A stretch of 64,000 nucleotides of DNA, taken from Henckelia pumila (lineage: Eukaryota; Streptophyta; Magnoliopsida; Lamiales; Gesneriaceae). The stretch spans positions 1,860,001 through 1,924,000 of the forward strand of contig NW_027331831.1 in the NCBI RefSeq assembly GCF_033568475.1, written 5' to 3'. Below, in pieces: positions 11,029-22,433 of the stretch. Position 1 is the first letter of the stretch. Every line of letters starts with the position of its first letter. A program made the translations under genes and the position numbers. The notes below the pieces were generated by a model that searched no databases, had not been told where the DNA came from, and saw only the letters and a list, made by a program, of their open reading frames with translations.

Positions 11029-14000
11029 CATTTATTTTAGTAGTTTTCAATATAAAAACTTGTTATTCACTATAATGCTGGTTAAGTTAGTTAAAGGGAA
11101 TGGCGACCTAAAATTTGTGGTGTTTGAATTGAAAGAAACCTAATAAAATCATTATGCCCGTGTGTGGTGCTAGATATTTTTGGAACGAATCCGAAGTGTT
11201 CGATTCTTTAGTGGATGCCATTTGTTTGATTTTAACGAAATTTTGAGGCTATAGTCGAATATCTTAGATATTTAAATCCCCTAATTGGCACGTTATGCGT
11301 GTACCTGAATTCGTCGTGTTAGCGGATGATTTTTAATTAATAGTGCATCTGATATTCTGACATGGAGGTTCTAAATCTGTAACAAATAAGTTGAAAAAAA
11401 AATTAAATTGTAACGAACTACTTTTCTAACTCAAAAGTTTTAAAAATAAAAAAGATTTATGTTAGGTCGCAATCTTATAGCCCAAGTGTGACCTCCGAGA
11501 TTGATAAGAGAGTGTGACACTCGAGTTTGATAAGAGAAAATGATCGTCGGTATCAAGAGATTGTACAGATAATGAGCTCTTTCTGACAGGTTTTTAGACG
11601 AAGTTAAACATGAATGAACCGATTTTATATCGGAATGAAAGAGATTTCAAGACTGTGCAGACTTAATAATTGAGGATGTCTAAAATGTTTGATAGATATT
11701 ACGTATATCAACATGTTGCATATTCGTTTTGGGATCTCATCACATGAGTACTGGAAAGTTAACTATATTTGATTTGGGACATAATTGTGGGATAAGTTAG
11801 TTTGGGATCTCACTACATCATTGATGGGCATGGTAGTGGGCATGATAGGTGGACACTTGAAAGAAACTCTATATATATTTGAGCACAAGTAAATCGGATA
11901 TCAAATTATATCAAATTGTAACACTAAACACGCTAAAAATCCATATGATTAGTACAATAAAAACAATCGTTGAATATACAATCTTACATCGAGTAACACC
12001 TATATTATATTTGAAGAGAGAGTTCACGTGTTCAAGACATTCTAAGTTTCTAACCCCTCCCATGTCCTAAAGGAAAAAATAAATAACAAAAAAAAAATCA
12101 TGGTAGAATATTATTTGCCGTTATTGTTAGAATAATGATTGTTTTTGTTACTTTATTTTATTTTATTAAGCAACGGCAATACTTTTGCTTTTACCCTTGC
12201 ATGTATAAAACTATTTTTTTTTTTGGGTTGAGTTCAACTATTTTCTCCTTTTGTTGGCTTTGTATTATGGTGAAGATTTCTCAGAGTAAAGATTGTCGAA
12301 AGGGACTTTTCACCTTGCGAACTGTGTGGAAACTGACGATTATCATATGTGAATGATAAAAAAAAATATTTCCACGAAGATTATATAAAAAAGGCTTGTG
12401 ATAATAACGGTGAATTGTTTTGGAAACAATATAAGCACGTGAGTATTTAAAACAATATAAAGAGTGATATTTTATGATTTTTACGTACGATGGATTCGTA
12501 ATTGTCTATATAAATTGGATCTCTTTCTTTTGCATTATTATTATTATAATGTTTTTATACACAACGTTGATGAAGATAATAGATTTATTAAACTCAATAA
12601 CTCATGAATATTGGGGTTTTTTTTAGGAAAGGGTTTTATATTTTTCAGTAGACGAATTATTATTATTATTGTTTTGAGACTTCTCATTCAGTTATTTAAA
12701 ATATTGAAATCAAAAGAGAAGGAAAGCACCTAAAAGGATAGGTCATAGGCGTGTATTTTTGACTTGGGGGGGTCAGAAAATGCATGATTGCTCATTCAAC
12801 CCCATACATCAATCAATGAACATTATTATATTATTGAATTTTCTACTCTTTGTTTCAAACGTGTGAGGCCCACTTTTAGAATTCAATAATTAATTCATTC
12901 CATTTTTTAATTATTGGTACTTTATTGGGAGAGCCAACCTAAGAATATTATTCTCTCACCTCCTCCATAAATAAATAATATCGGATGCTCCATTAGTCCA
13001 TTATCACTTTGGTTCTTGCCCATGAATATGATAATAATTAAATCAGATCTTTTTTTTTTTAAAAAAAAATAGTTGAAGTAGAGAATTGTTACAAGTAGAC
13101 CGTGATATCAAATCTCAAATTTGAAATTTTGATATGAGATAAGTTATAAATTATCGATGAGATTTCAGTGAATAAATGACGGTAGACTTGTAAAGGAGGA
13201 TCCGATTTTAGTTAGGCTCACATGCTAAATTAATCTTTATATACAAATACAAATGAGCATTTTCAAAAAAGAAAAAGGCACTTGGAGCTCTACTTGTTAA
13301 AACTTTCAAGCTCAAATTGAATTGATTTTACCTGATATCCCATTGCAGATGGAATGAATTTATATGTACGATAATATGTTCAAATAGATGTTACCAAATG
13401 GAAATCAAGACCACTATATATTTTCATTTGGACTTATTTCAATTTGTTTGGATAGATAAAACTCATGTATTTTAATGGAACCATTTGAGATGATATATTT
13501 GAATTCTTTGAATGGCTCTTCTACAAAATTTAATTGAATTTTTAAATTCGTTGTATTTCAAGTTAAACAATTTCAATACTAAATATGGTTGATTTCAAAT
13601 GTACGAGTGTCATTTGAAATTCATGTTTCATATATCAAATCATTTCTTAAATCAACTATTATTTCTCCAAAATCAACACGAGACATCGATCTAAGCTAAG
13701 CACGATTCATCTGAATTTCAAATCCATCCTACACCAAATTAATCATTTTAATTAATAATTATGATGGATTTGAAATACATCTATGATTTTTTTTTTCCAA
13801 ATACTTTTTCGAAACAAAGATTTTTCATATAAATGCGACGTAATGTTTTCTATTCATGTATAATTTTCTACAACTCTTGTGGTGGGCAACTGACCGTTGC
13901 GATGGACAGATCAAGATGTTAATGTTCCTCTTGGGCCCAAGAGTTAGGGAGTGTGTCTGACTTCTTGGGCTATATTTTGGCCCAAACCATCTGTACAAAT

Positions 14001-14149
14001 GAAGTTGACTCCAATCAAAACAAGTCTGGGCCTAATTCTACACAACTAATGTTTGGTCCTGTTTGGATTTTTACCTGGAAACCCAATAGTTGTTTGATTT
14101 CATTCAATTTCAATATTTTCACTCACAGCCACATTCACAACCATTTTTT
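11029..14149. other. AT-rich intergenic spacer
   Basis: No gene is recognised on either strand. A palindromic CTTGGGCCCAAG (about 13931-13942) and a second TTGGGCT/TTTGGCCC cluster to 13985 resemble site II promoter boxes, but no coding sequence follows. Confidence 0.45.
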
Positions 14150-14560
14150 TTGTTAACAGAAACTCAATATATTAAACCAAATCATTGAGAATTACATCAT
14201 AAATAACATAAGACGAAGGCACCACTCAGTCTAGAGACCAGACAAAGAACCAGCTTTTCTAGCTAACGCATGAGCAACATAATTCGTTGGTCTACGGACA
14301 AAAACAAAAGAGATTGATTGGATATCCAAAGCAAAGATTTTGCAATCTTCAATAATAAGACCAATCGTAGAGGAATCCGGTGTTGTAGAGTTTAAAGCTT
14401 CAACAATCAAAAGATCATCGAATTCGACAATGATTTACGATAAGTTCAAATCCTTAATCCAGCTCAAAGCTTCCCAAATACCCAGCGCTTCTCCGACCGA
14501 AGGATTGGTAATGCGAGTAGATACACAGTCATACGAATTTTTATTTGTAAGACGGGTCAA
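14150..14560 (-). mobile_element. LINE 3' fragment: RNase H-like domain
   Basis: On the minus strand, frames read as the C-terminal half of a plant LINE RNase H domain (RVT_3). Visible blocks are GIWEALSWIKDLNLS, IIVEFDDLLIVEALNS, LIIEDCKIFALDIQSISFVF and VRRPTNYVAHALARKAGSLS, ending near the plus-strand T-run at 14144-14151 (the poly(A) tail). At least one frame change or stop breaks it. It is longer than the fragment at 6119-6355 and differs in sequence, so it is a separate insertion. Confidence 0.65.
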
Positions 14561-14644
14561 TTATGTTTATGTTTATAAAAAAATAATATTTTTTAATGAA
14601 TAACTTCAATAAAACATATGTCTCACAAAATTGATCCGTAAACC

Positions 14645-15397
14645 TAGGGGTGATTACGGTGCGGTTTGACGGTTTTTCATAAGAAATTCAAACCGAATTG
14701 TCAATTGTGGTTCGGTTATATTTTATTTTTTTGTTGCGGTTTTATATGTAAAATCGTTTTCGCGGTTTTCGGCGGTTTTAAGCGGTTGCGGTCGGTTCAC
14801 GGTTTTTTTTAATGATAGGTAAAATAAAAAAAAAAAACTATTCAAATTATTAGAATAATTAATGAAAACTATAATAAACAAAATAAAACAAAATAAAATA
14901 ACTATCAAACGACAAAATAAAATTAATCAACTATAATATGTTTAGGCAAGGTTGAAGATTAATATTTGTATAGAGAAGTAGTAAATAGATTATGAAGAGA
15001 GAAAGAGAAAATTTTTTTTTGAAGAAGTGTTGGGAGAGAAGAGAGTGGAGGCGGCATAGAATCGAATCTACTGTGTATAATGTATATATAATGTGCTATA
15101 AATATAACTCTAGTTAAGTACCACTATACACGGTGGGACTGGGCGGTTTGAGCCAAAAATTATAACCGAACCATGGCGGCAATGGCGGACCCAGGATTTT
15201 TAGTCTATCCGAACTAAAATTCTAAGCTCCTGCATCCTTTAATATTTTGAATTAAACTACCCGGGCTACCACCAAATTAAACCAAAATTATTCAAAAATT
15301 TTATATACAAAATTTTAAAAAAATTCGGGCCCACCCAATTGCATGGCGGCGAGGCGGTCAGTTCGAGCGGTTTTTGAAAAAAATGTGATCACCCCTA
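14645..15397. mobile_element. hAT-type non-autonomous element with 8-bp target duplication
   Basis: The ends are TAGGGGTGAT and ATCACCCCTA. Both sides are flanked by an identical 8-bp target duplication, CGTAAACC (14637-14644 and 15398-15405), the size expected for hAT elements. Subterminal GCGGTTT motifs recur at both ends (about 14660-14820 and 15140-15380), another hAT trait. The 753-bp interior has no transposase. A segment about 15180-15345 interrupts the GCGGTTT-rich right arm and may be a nested insertion. Confidence 0.75.
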
Positions 15398-15405
15398 CGT
15401 AAACC

Positions 15406-16433
15406 CATCTCACAAATAATATTTGTGAAGTAACACATACAAAATCGAATCGGAGGACCTGATTATTTGCCTTGCCTCGAATTAAAATGTTAGGTCAGAT
15501 AGTTGGGTTGATGGATTATATAATATATTGTAGTTGTAATTGTAATTTTAAAATATGTGAGTAGCTAAGATGTAGAATAATGCTGAATAAACAATGACTT
15601 AATTTAAATTGGTATAAGATAATAAATTATAATTTTGGTATTTTTTAACGGTTAATGAATATAAATAAAATATATAAAAACCATAATATATATATTTTTA
15701 AAAAAATAAGTGCTTTGCCTTAATTTGATGGATGTGAGTAACTAACTAACGATCTCAATCAATATGAGATAAATGATCAATCGCAACAAAAAAAAAATAC
15801 TATTGGACTGTATTTTACTCATCGAGATTCCAGCTAACAAAACAAGACCTAACCATGGTGATAGAAATATTGATACACAATATATTCTCAAATATTTATC
15901 TTGGTTCACTCGTATACATTTATCAAATATTTGGTTTGAGTTAAAAGTTTCAAATAAAAATTTCCAAATTAACTCTCTCTGAGGATTTCATGATGTTATC
16001 AAGTAATCGAAGATTTAATGTTCGTAAATCGTAATAATTTATTTAGGGTTTCCAAACTTCTGACCAATAAAGTATTTGGAAATTATATATAGGAAGCGGA
16101 AAAAGAATTTAAATAAATTCTTGAAAACACTAACAAGTACGAGCATACCAATCAATACGGACTACATTTATTGTGGATAAATATTTACATAATGATTTGG
16201 TTAAGAGGGTAGATTAGAGTTTAAACGATGTGATTATAAGGCCTTATTTTTTCTAGAACTGTGTGCAGTTACAACCCCGGAAACAAGATATACCCACCAG
16301 GCACAATTTCCTGCAAGCATGGGAACAGCCTGCCATTAATAATCAAATTTTTTTCCCCTAAAGAATAAAGTTAATCATTTTTAAGCTAATTTGTGAAGAA
16401 GAATATTTTGGCATAATAAAAATTAAAATAATA

Positions 16434-16511
<78 letters not shown>

Positions 16512-18302
16512 TAAACACAATTTTCAATAATTAAACTTTGGCCATCCACGAAGCACGACAATTATTGTTGAACTCAAGTTTTTGGTTTTTTTTTTGGGAG
16601 CAATAATGCAGTTTATTATAGACAATTGGAGTTGATCATATAGATTATTTTATCTTTTGTTCGAATTTGGTTAATTAAAATTTAAAAGTTTTACTTCCTC
16701 CATTTTGTATACTACATTTATGTTAATACGTTTTCTCCTAAATCTAGATCCCCTTTTATATTTATTTATTTTTGGTTGGTTTTATCATTTTCTAACTCCA
16801 ACAAGTAGTTCTCTCTCTCTCTTTGTTTATTGATGTGTCAAACCATCCTTTAAGTTTCAACTAAACAAAAAACGTTACAATATAAACTGCATAAATCAAC
16901 AATATGGATTATAATATTATATTTTATGATAAAAATATATTTTATCAAAAGATATAACTAATAATAACGACGTAGGTTGAGTTTCTTGGATTGTAAAATA
17001 ACTCCAACACAATAAATTATTACTTTCCGACATGTATGGTGACTACAACTTTATTGAAGTATAAAATGTGTACATTATATGTTCCGAAGACATATATCAA
17101 AATGTAAAGAAAAAAATTAAAACGACACAAAACTGATTTTGAAAAAGGTACTCTTCCGGTGAATGGAACAAAATCGCACGAGCAGGATTTGGAGTCCCTA
17201 CAAAATAATGAATTTTAAATAATCGTCTCATAAAATGCGAAAATGTCAGTGTCGTAACTTGGTCACAAAAATTCAAAAAAAAAAATTATTCGCAAAAATC
17301 CCAAGCGTTTATCAAACTTAATTAATTTTGTACATAAATGAATATCATGGTTATACTATGATTAGTTCATAATTTTTCAAGGTATTATATTTCTATCAAC
17401 AATTCTCGTACAAATATCAGTAAATATATACTATGATTAACTGAATACACTCACTTGTTATTGTTGTTCTCGGCATAATATAATTTCTAATATATTATCT
17501 ATTGCAATTATAAAGCAAGACCAGTGAATACGTAGGAATTACTTTGATGCTTTTAGGTATAGTTTGGTACATTTGATAAGTTAGTGATTAATAAATTATT
17601 TTCTCTCATCCATACATTTTTAAAAAGCACATCATGATAATTCAATGAGCCCGTGATAAATGTTTCTACAAGTGGACTATGTATCCCTTTAATTTGGTGT
17701 GATAAATTTAATAAAAGGAAAAAAAATATTACAAAAATCCAAATTTAATTATTACAAGTATGCATGTGCAAGATCTTGAATAAAAATAAAAAATAAAATT
17801 TATTATGGTAAGGTTAATTTCATCGTTACAATCCAATATATAAATTTAATCACTCTTATTAAAACCATACCAAACATTTAATCGATTATCTGTTTATTGT
17901 TTAAAATATAGGTGAAAATTAACTTCCATTTATTTTAAAATAAAAGTTCCTATCAAGTAAAAACCAGCAGCTCATATTTAATTTTTCGAAAACCTATTTC
18001 AACAACAATCATAAAAATATTTGATAGTCATTCTCAAATAGATGATCCCATAATTTAATGTATTTGGTTCACGCATTGACTCTGTGGAATCACTTGTTTA
18101 AATCAACTGCTGATATAATTTTCAATTGTAGCTCACAAATATCAGTGATTACTTATTTAACTTGGCCTACGTACCATGCATGTAATAAAAATAAATGAAT
18201 TGCAGCAAGAGGCCTATTCCCATAATATCTTCATCAAATATTTCGTGATTATAAATTCATGCCTAACACACATATGCCATTATAAAATATATGATTTCAA
18301 TT
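15406..18302. other. AT-rich intergenic spacer
   Basis: No coding sequence is recognised. Apart from the microsatellite at 16437-16511, I see no element with defined ends. Confidence 0.45.
16437..16511. repeat. Compound (TA)n(GA)n microsatellite
   Basis: A TA run of about 54 bp to 16490 runs directly into a GA run of about 21 bp. Probably length-polymorphic. Confidence 0.95.
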
Positions 18303-19127
18303 ACTAAATATTTATGAATAAATTCTAAAAAAAATTATATAAATAAATCGAATTTTAAATCTAATTCTTTATAAATGTTTGCCAAAAAAAATTACAAAGA
18401 TAAATTCATTGAGTAATACATTAATACAAGAAAATTTCCTTTAAAGAACATTTGTCGGTAATACGCCAAATAAACGGAAAAAAATTCTCCAGCAATTACT
18501 GCTGGTTTTACATATATACATATAAATCGACGAAGCAAATTCATGTAAGGCTCTTACACACACAAAATCAATCACTAATATTTATGAATAAATTATAGAA
18601 ACAAACATATATAAGAATTGAATTTTAAATCTACACAAAAACGGTTTCACGAGTCAATTTCGTGAGACGAATCTTTTCTTTAGGTCGACAGAGATGTAGG
18701 AAAATGTGAGCACTTGACCAAAGGTCACGAGTTCGATTCCCCTTACCAACATCTTTTTGAACTAGTTTATTGCGGTTTACCTGACTGACGTAGTTTGTAG
18801 GCTATTGTGTTAGTCTAGATATTTACCCATTGTGATCGGTTGCAGCCCAGGTTCATACGTCATAAAAAAATATTATACTTTTAGTGTAAAAAAGAATTTA
18901 ACATTATCATAGATGATTCAATTAGGAGATCCGTGTTATAAAATTTTTTAATGAAAACGTCTCAAATGAGTTTTCGTGTACATAAAAATTTCTTTTAAAA
19001 AATATTTGTGGGTAATACGCCAAATAAACGCAAAGAATTCTCCAGCAATTACTGCTACTGTTTTTACATGTACATATAAATCCACGAAGCAATTTCATGT
19101 AAGGCTCTTACACACCAAAAATCCATC
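18303..19127 (+). promoter_or_regulatory. Duplicated proximal promoter of the oxygenase-like gene
   Basis: The last 143 bp before the start codon (18985-19127) recur with high similarity at 18431-18574. They include GGTAATACGCCAAATAAACG, a TATAAA box (19075-19080), CATGTAAGGCTCTTACACAC and the leader. The preceding A-rich block also recurs (18303-18362 and 18573-18636). This is a tandem duplication of about 270 bp, with about 280 bp inserted in the second copy. The distal copy lacks the start codon. Confidence 0.7.
18640..18984. mobile_element. Inserted element(s) between the duplicated promoters (MITE/SINE-like)
   Basis: This DNA is missing from the upstream copy of the duplicated promoter block, so it is an insertion. 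It carries a GTTTCACGAGTC..CGTGAGACGAATC inverted arrangement at the left, and a Pol III B-box-like GAGTTCGATTCCCC (18729-18742) as in tRNA-derived SINEs. No A box or clear tail is visible, so the class is uncertain. Confidence 0.35.
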
Positions 19128-21148
19128 ATGGCATCCTCCGCCGAGGAATCCCAAAACCACCGCCATCAATCCAATCCATACGCTACCACGGCGGCGCCAC
19201 CGCCAACCCCATCCGTCAACACCAACCCCGCCTCATCCATCTCCACCTCCGACGCTCTTTCCGCTCTCCTCCACCGCCTCCCGCCGACCCTCTCCCTCTC
19301 CCTACCTCCCGGCCGCCGCTCCTCCACCAACGCCCCTCTACTATCTCTCTCCGATCCTATCCCTGCTCTCCACCCAAACCTCCTGTCGGCCTCCACAAAA
19401 CTCGGCTTCTTCCACCTCAAACACCGAACCATCTGTCCCGCCGCCGAGTCCCTTTTCGAACTCCCGCACCAGAAAAAGCAACTCCTATTCCCGAACAACT
19501 GGCCTCTCGGGTACGACGAAGATGATGATGATGATCATGACGAATCTTTTTGCCTCGACTTCACAAAGAAAGTAGATGATTTGAATTTGGATTTGGATTT
19601 GGATTTGGATTTGGATTCTTTGCGTGAATTTACACGAGAAATGGAGACGCTGGGCTTGAGGTTGATTCAAGAACTGGCTTCTGTAATCGGGTTTGAGAAT
19701 CCGATCGCAGAGGAGCTGTGCTCTCTGTTGTGGATATCTGATAATGGGTCGAGCAAACCGGGTCGGGTTTACCCGTATGTAGTCGGGTTGCATTATGTAC
19801 CCAGGTGTCAGAAGTGGTCTTTGTGCTCGGATTCGGGTTGGGTCAATGTGTCGGGTCAGGAGGATTCTCTGCTGATCACACTTGGAGACATTGCTCAGGT
19901 GAGAATTTTACCAACTCTGTTTGGTTTCAAACAAAATAAATAAATAAAATATTTATGTTCTTACGTAATTTATTTAATAATTTGGTGGTTGGGTATTACT
20001 AGACTACTAGTAATGGGTGCTGATATATGCAATAGAAATAGAACAATATTGTTAGTTTATCTTAATAATAATTAATTATGAATTGTACAAACCCTTAAAT
20101 TAATTATCATAATTTTGAGACGACTATATTTTTTTTAATATATAAATAAATATAAAAGTCTACCATAATTGAATGTTAAGTTATTTGCGAATTAAGTTCA
20201 GGATACTTCTTTAACATTTGATTTATTCGCAAATATTAAAATTAATTCAAACCTCAATCGAGGGAAAAAAATAATTTAATTAATACGACAAGCTGGTTCA
20301 ATCTAATCCAGTTGTGTGGGGAAGGGAAATTGGGATTTTGGAATCTTGATAATTTTAGTTTAACACGAAATTAGGATTGAATTTGCATTTAATCACATAT
20401 ATTAATTGACTAGCTGGAAATGCAAATGGAAATGGAAAGGCTCTACTTAATTATACGTCGACATTTTCCAACAAATGTTATCAAATTAATGATGGTTTTG
20501 GACTTGTGATTTGTCAACATTGGTAGACACAATTTTGTGGAATATATTATTCAATTTTAATTGTGTAATTGTGTTAACATTGTTCTTTTTTTCCCCAGTC
20601 AATTCGAATTCTTTTATACTATCAAAAATAAATTTTTTTTTATCTAGTACCAATTCAAACTTTCTTGAACCAAAGCAAGAACAAAATGGCATGATAGAAT
20701 TGGGTCTTGATATCAAATAAAATTATTGAAGTTTTAAGCGTATTATATATGTAAAGTCCTGAAAACAATAATTGAAACCTCCATTCTTTCTGTTCAAAAG
20801 AATATATACATTATGTGGTTTGTAACATGACAGGTCTGGAGCAATGGGAGATCGAAGAAAGTTAGAGGAAGACCGATACCATGTTCGGGCGACGATTTAG
20901 GTCGCGTAACAATGTCTCTACTGGTTACCCTCCCGATGGAAAGCATGGTGTCCCCTCGACCAGCTCCAAAAGTAGCCATTGAAGGTGGACACGATGGCAA
21001 TGATGAAGAAAACGACCGCGACATCGAAGACAAAGACGCCGAGACTGAACCACAAGTGTTCCATTCGTTTCCTTTTGAAGATTACGCTTGGAAAGTATAT
21101 CACGAACGTATTCTGTTCAAAGACCCACTCCTCAGATATAGAATTTAA
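19128..21148 (+). CDS. 2-oxoglutarate/Fe(II) oxygenase-like protein, two exons (19128-19898, 20834-21148)
   Basis: The start codon at 19128 lies 48 bp after a TATA box. Exon 1 encodes 257 residues and ends GDIAQ before a GTGAGA donor. The intron of 935 bp ends in ACATGACAG. Exon 2 encodes VWSNGRSKKVRGRP onward to LLRYRI and a stop, giving 361 residues with phase 0 kept. The N-terminus is low-complexity (Pro/Ser/Thr). The middle resembles the DIOX_N fold (LSASTKLGFFHLKH, PQKKQLLFPNNWPLG), followed by an acidic run (DEDDDDDHDE) and an LD repeat. The segment SLCSDSGWV..LGDIAQVWSNG..KKVRGRP aligns with the catalytic core of plant 2OG oxygenases, but the HxD and distal His positions are not conserved. 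This fits a known plant subfamily of oxygenase-like proteins of unclear activity. Exon 1 lies mostly outside the array. Only the last 16 bp of exon 1, the intron and exon 2 are duplicated later. Confidence 0.8.
19579..19620 (+). repeat. In-frame hexanucleotide repeat encoding Leu-Asp
   Basis: TTGGAT (with one AATTTG variant) is repeated in exon 1 of the oxygenase-like gene, giving an LDLDLDLDLD tract. Six-base steps keep the frame, so length change would be tolerated. Confidence 0.85.
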
Positions 21149-22433
21149 TTGATCAGTGCCATTGATGATAATTGGTGTGGCCTTGTTGTATTCAGTGCCC
21201 AATGGATGTCTTATTTTTTTAGTACATTTTTTGGTACATTGGTTAAACATGCATGAGATGGAGAGTACGTCCACTTCCAATTTTTGGATTATATAGACTT
21301 TTTGTCAATGCACTGAATAAATTTTTTTTTCCAAAAGAACTCAAATAAAAAATCTAATAATAAATCATATCGAATAAATTAATAATAAGAATAATGTTTA
21401 AAAATTTAAAATTTAACAACAGTCCAATTTGTTATTTTCGTTAAATCAAAGTTTTGTTATAATACCATTATTTGGTTTTTTAATTGTCATCGTAAACTTC
21501 ATTACTTAATTTTGTCAATATTATTTATTGTTGTTTGGATTCGTTATAATCACCAAAGCATATAAGTTATAGCCAAAAAAATTTCAAACCAAACAGACGA
21601 TAAACAAAGCACCACCCAATAATATAATGCATTCCTTATTATAACGTGTACGCTTAACATTTTCCTAGGGATAAATTTTCGTATGGATATACAAGTAACG
21701 ACACGACGAGTGTCCTGTGTACGTCGTCCTTATGATCGGGTTGAATGACTTCTTGTGTTGGTGGGATTTCTGCAGGCAATAGTGTAGTTATATTCTCCGA
21801 ATAAATGGCTCGTACAGTGATTTTATTTGTAATTCAATCTATACAAGTTTTATACGAAATTTCTATGTATCACAACCGACGTTTTGAGATCCTTAGAATC
21901 TGCTTGAGGTCTAGTACGGGGAGTTTAGCAATATTTATCAAACATTAGAAGCCAATTATGTGATATCTACGTGTTAAAAGATTGAAAAAAATTATCTAAT
22001 CGAGGGTATACAACGCCAAAAGCAAATAAGGGGTGGGCTTTCTTCTGCCAGGTGCAAAACATAAGCAACACGACAAAGTTCATGTATAAGCCACGGCTTC
22101 GATGCAAACAATACAACAATAGACGTGCCAAAACAGAGTCGAATCCAAGAATTTGGGAGGGGGTGGTTCGACGAGATTGTGCATTAGCTAGATTTTTTGC
22201 GATGAAACTTTACTTTCTAAGACAAATTAAAACATAAAATGGGACAACAAAGATATATAGATTCAAATATAACTTTAAATCTTGCATACGTTAGCCAAAA
22301 TTTAAAAATATAACAGGAAAACATGGGTAAAATGACAATACATTTGTTCAAATTGTATTTGGAGATAGGGTGAACAAAATTGTTTAAATTAACAAGTACT
22401 CTCACACAGGTACGAATAAGAAAGAAGAAATAT
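21149..22433. other. Spacer with unit-1-specific replacement block
   Basis: Homology to units 2 and 3 stops near 21672 (after ACGCTTAACATTTTC) and resumes near 22061 (ATAAGCAACACGAC). The block between is unique in this window and shows no coding sequence. The rest is eIF2alpha 3' flank. Confidence 0.75.

Noticed and set aside
18722-18750. tRNA gene
   Set aside because: Only a B-box-like motif is present; no A box, acceptor stem or anticodon arm.
19166-19498. Antisense 110-codon ORF in oxygenase exon 1
   Set aside because: Shadow of the GC-rich, low-complexity coding strand.
22052-22237. 61-codon ORF at the edge of the unit-1-specific block
   Set aside because: Equivalent frames in units 2 and 3 start differently across the junction and show no family features.
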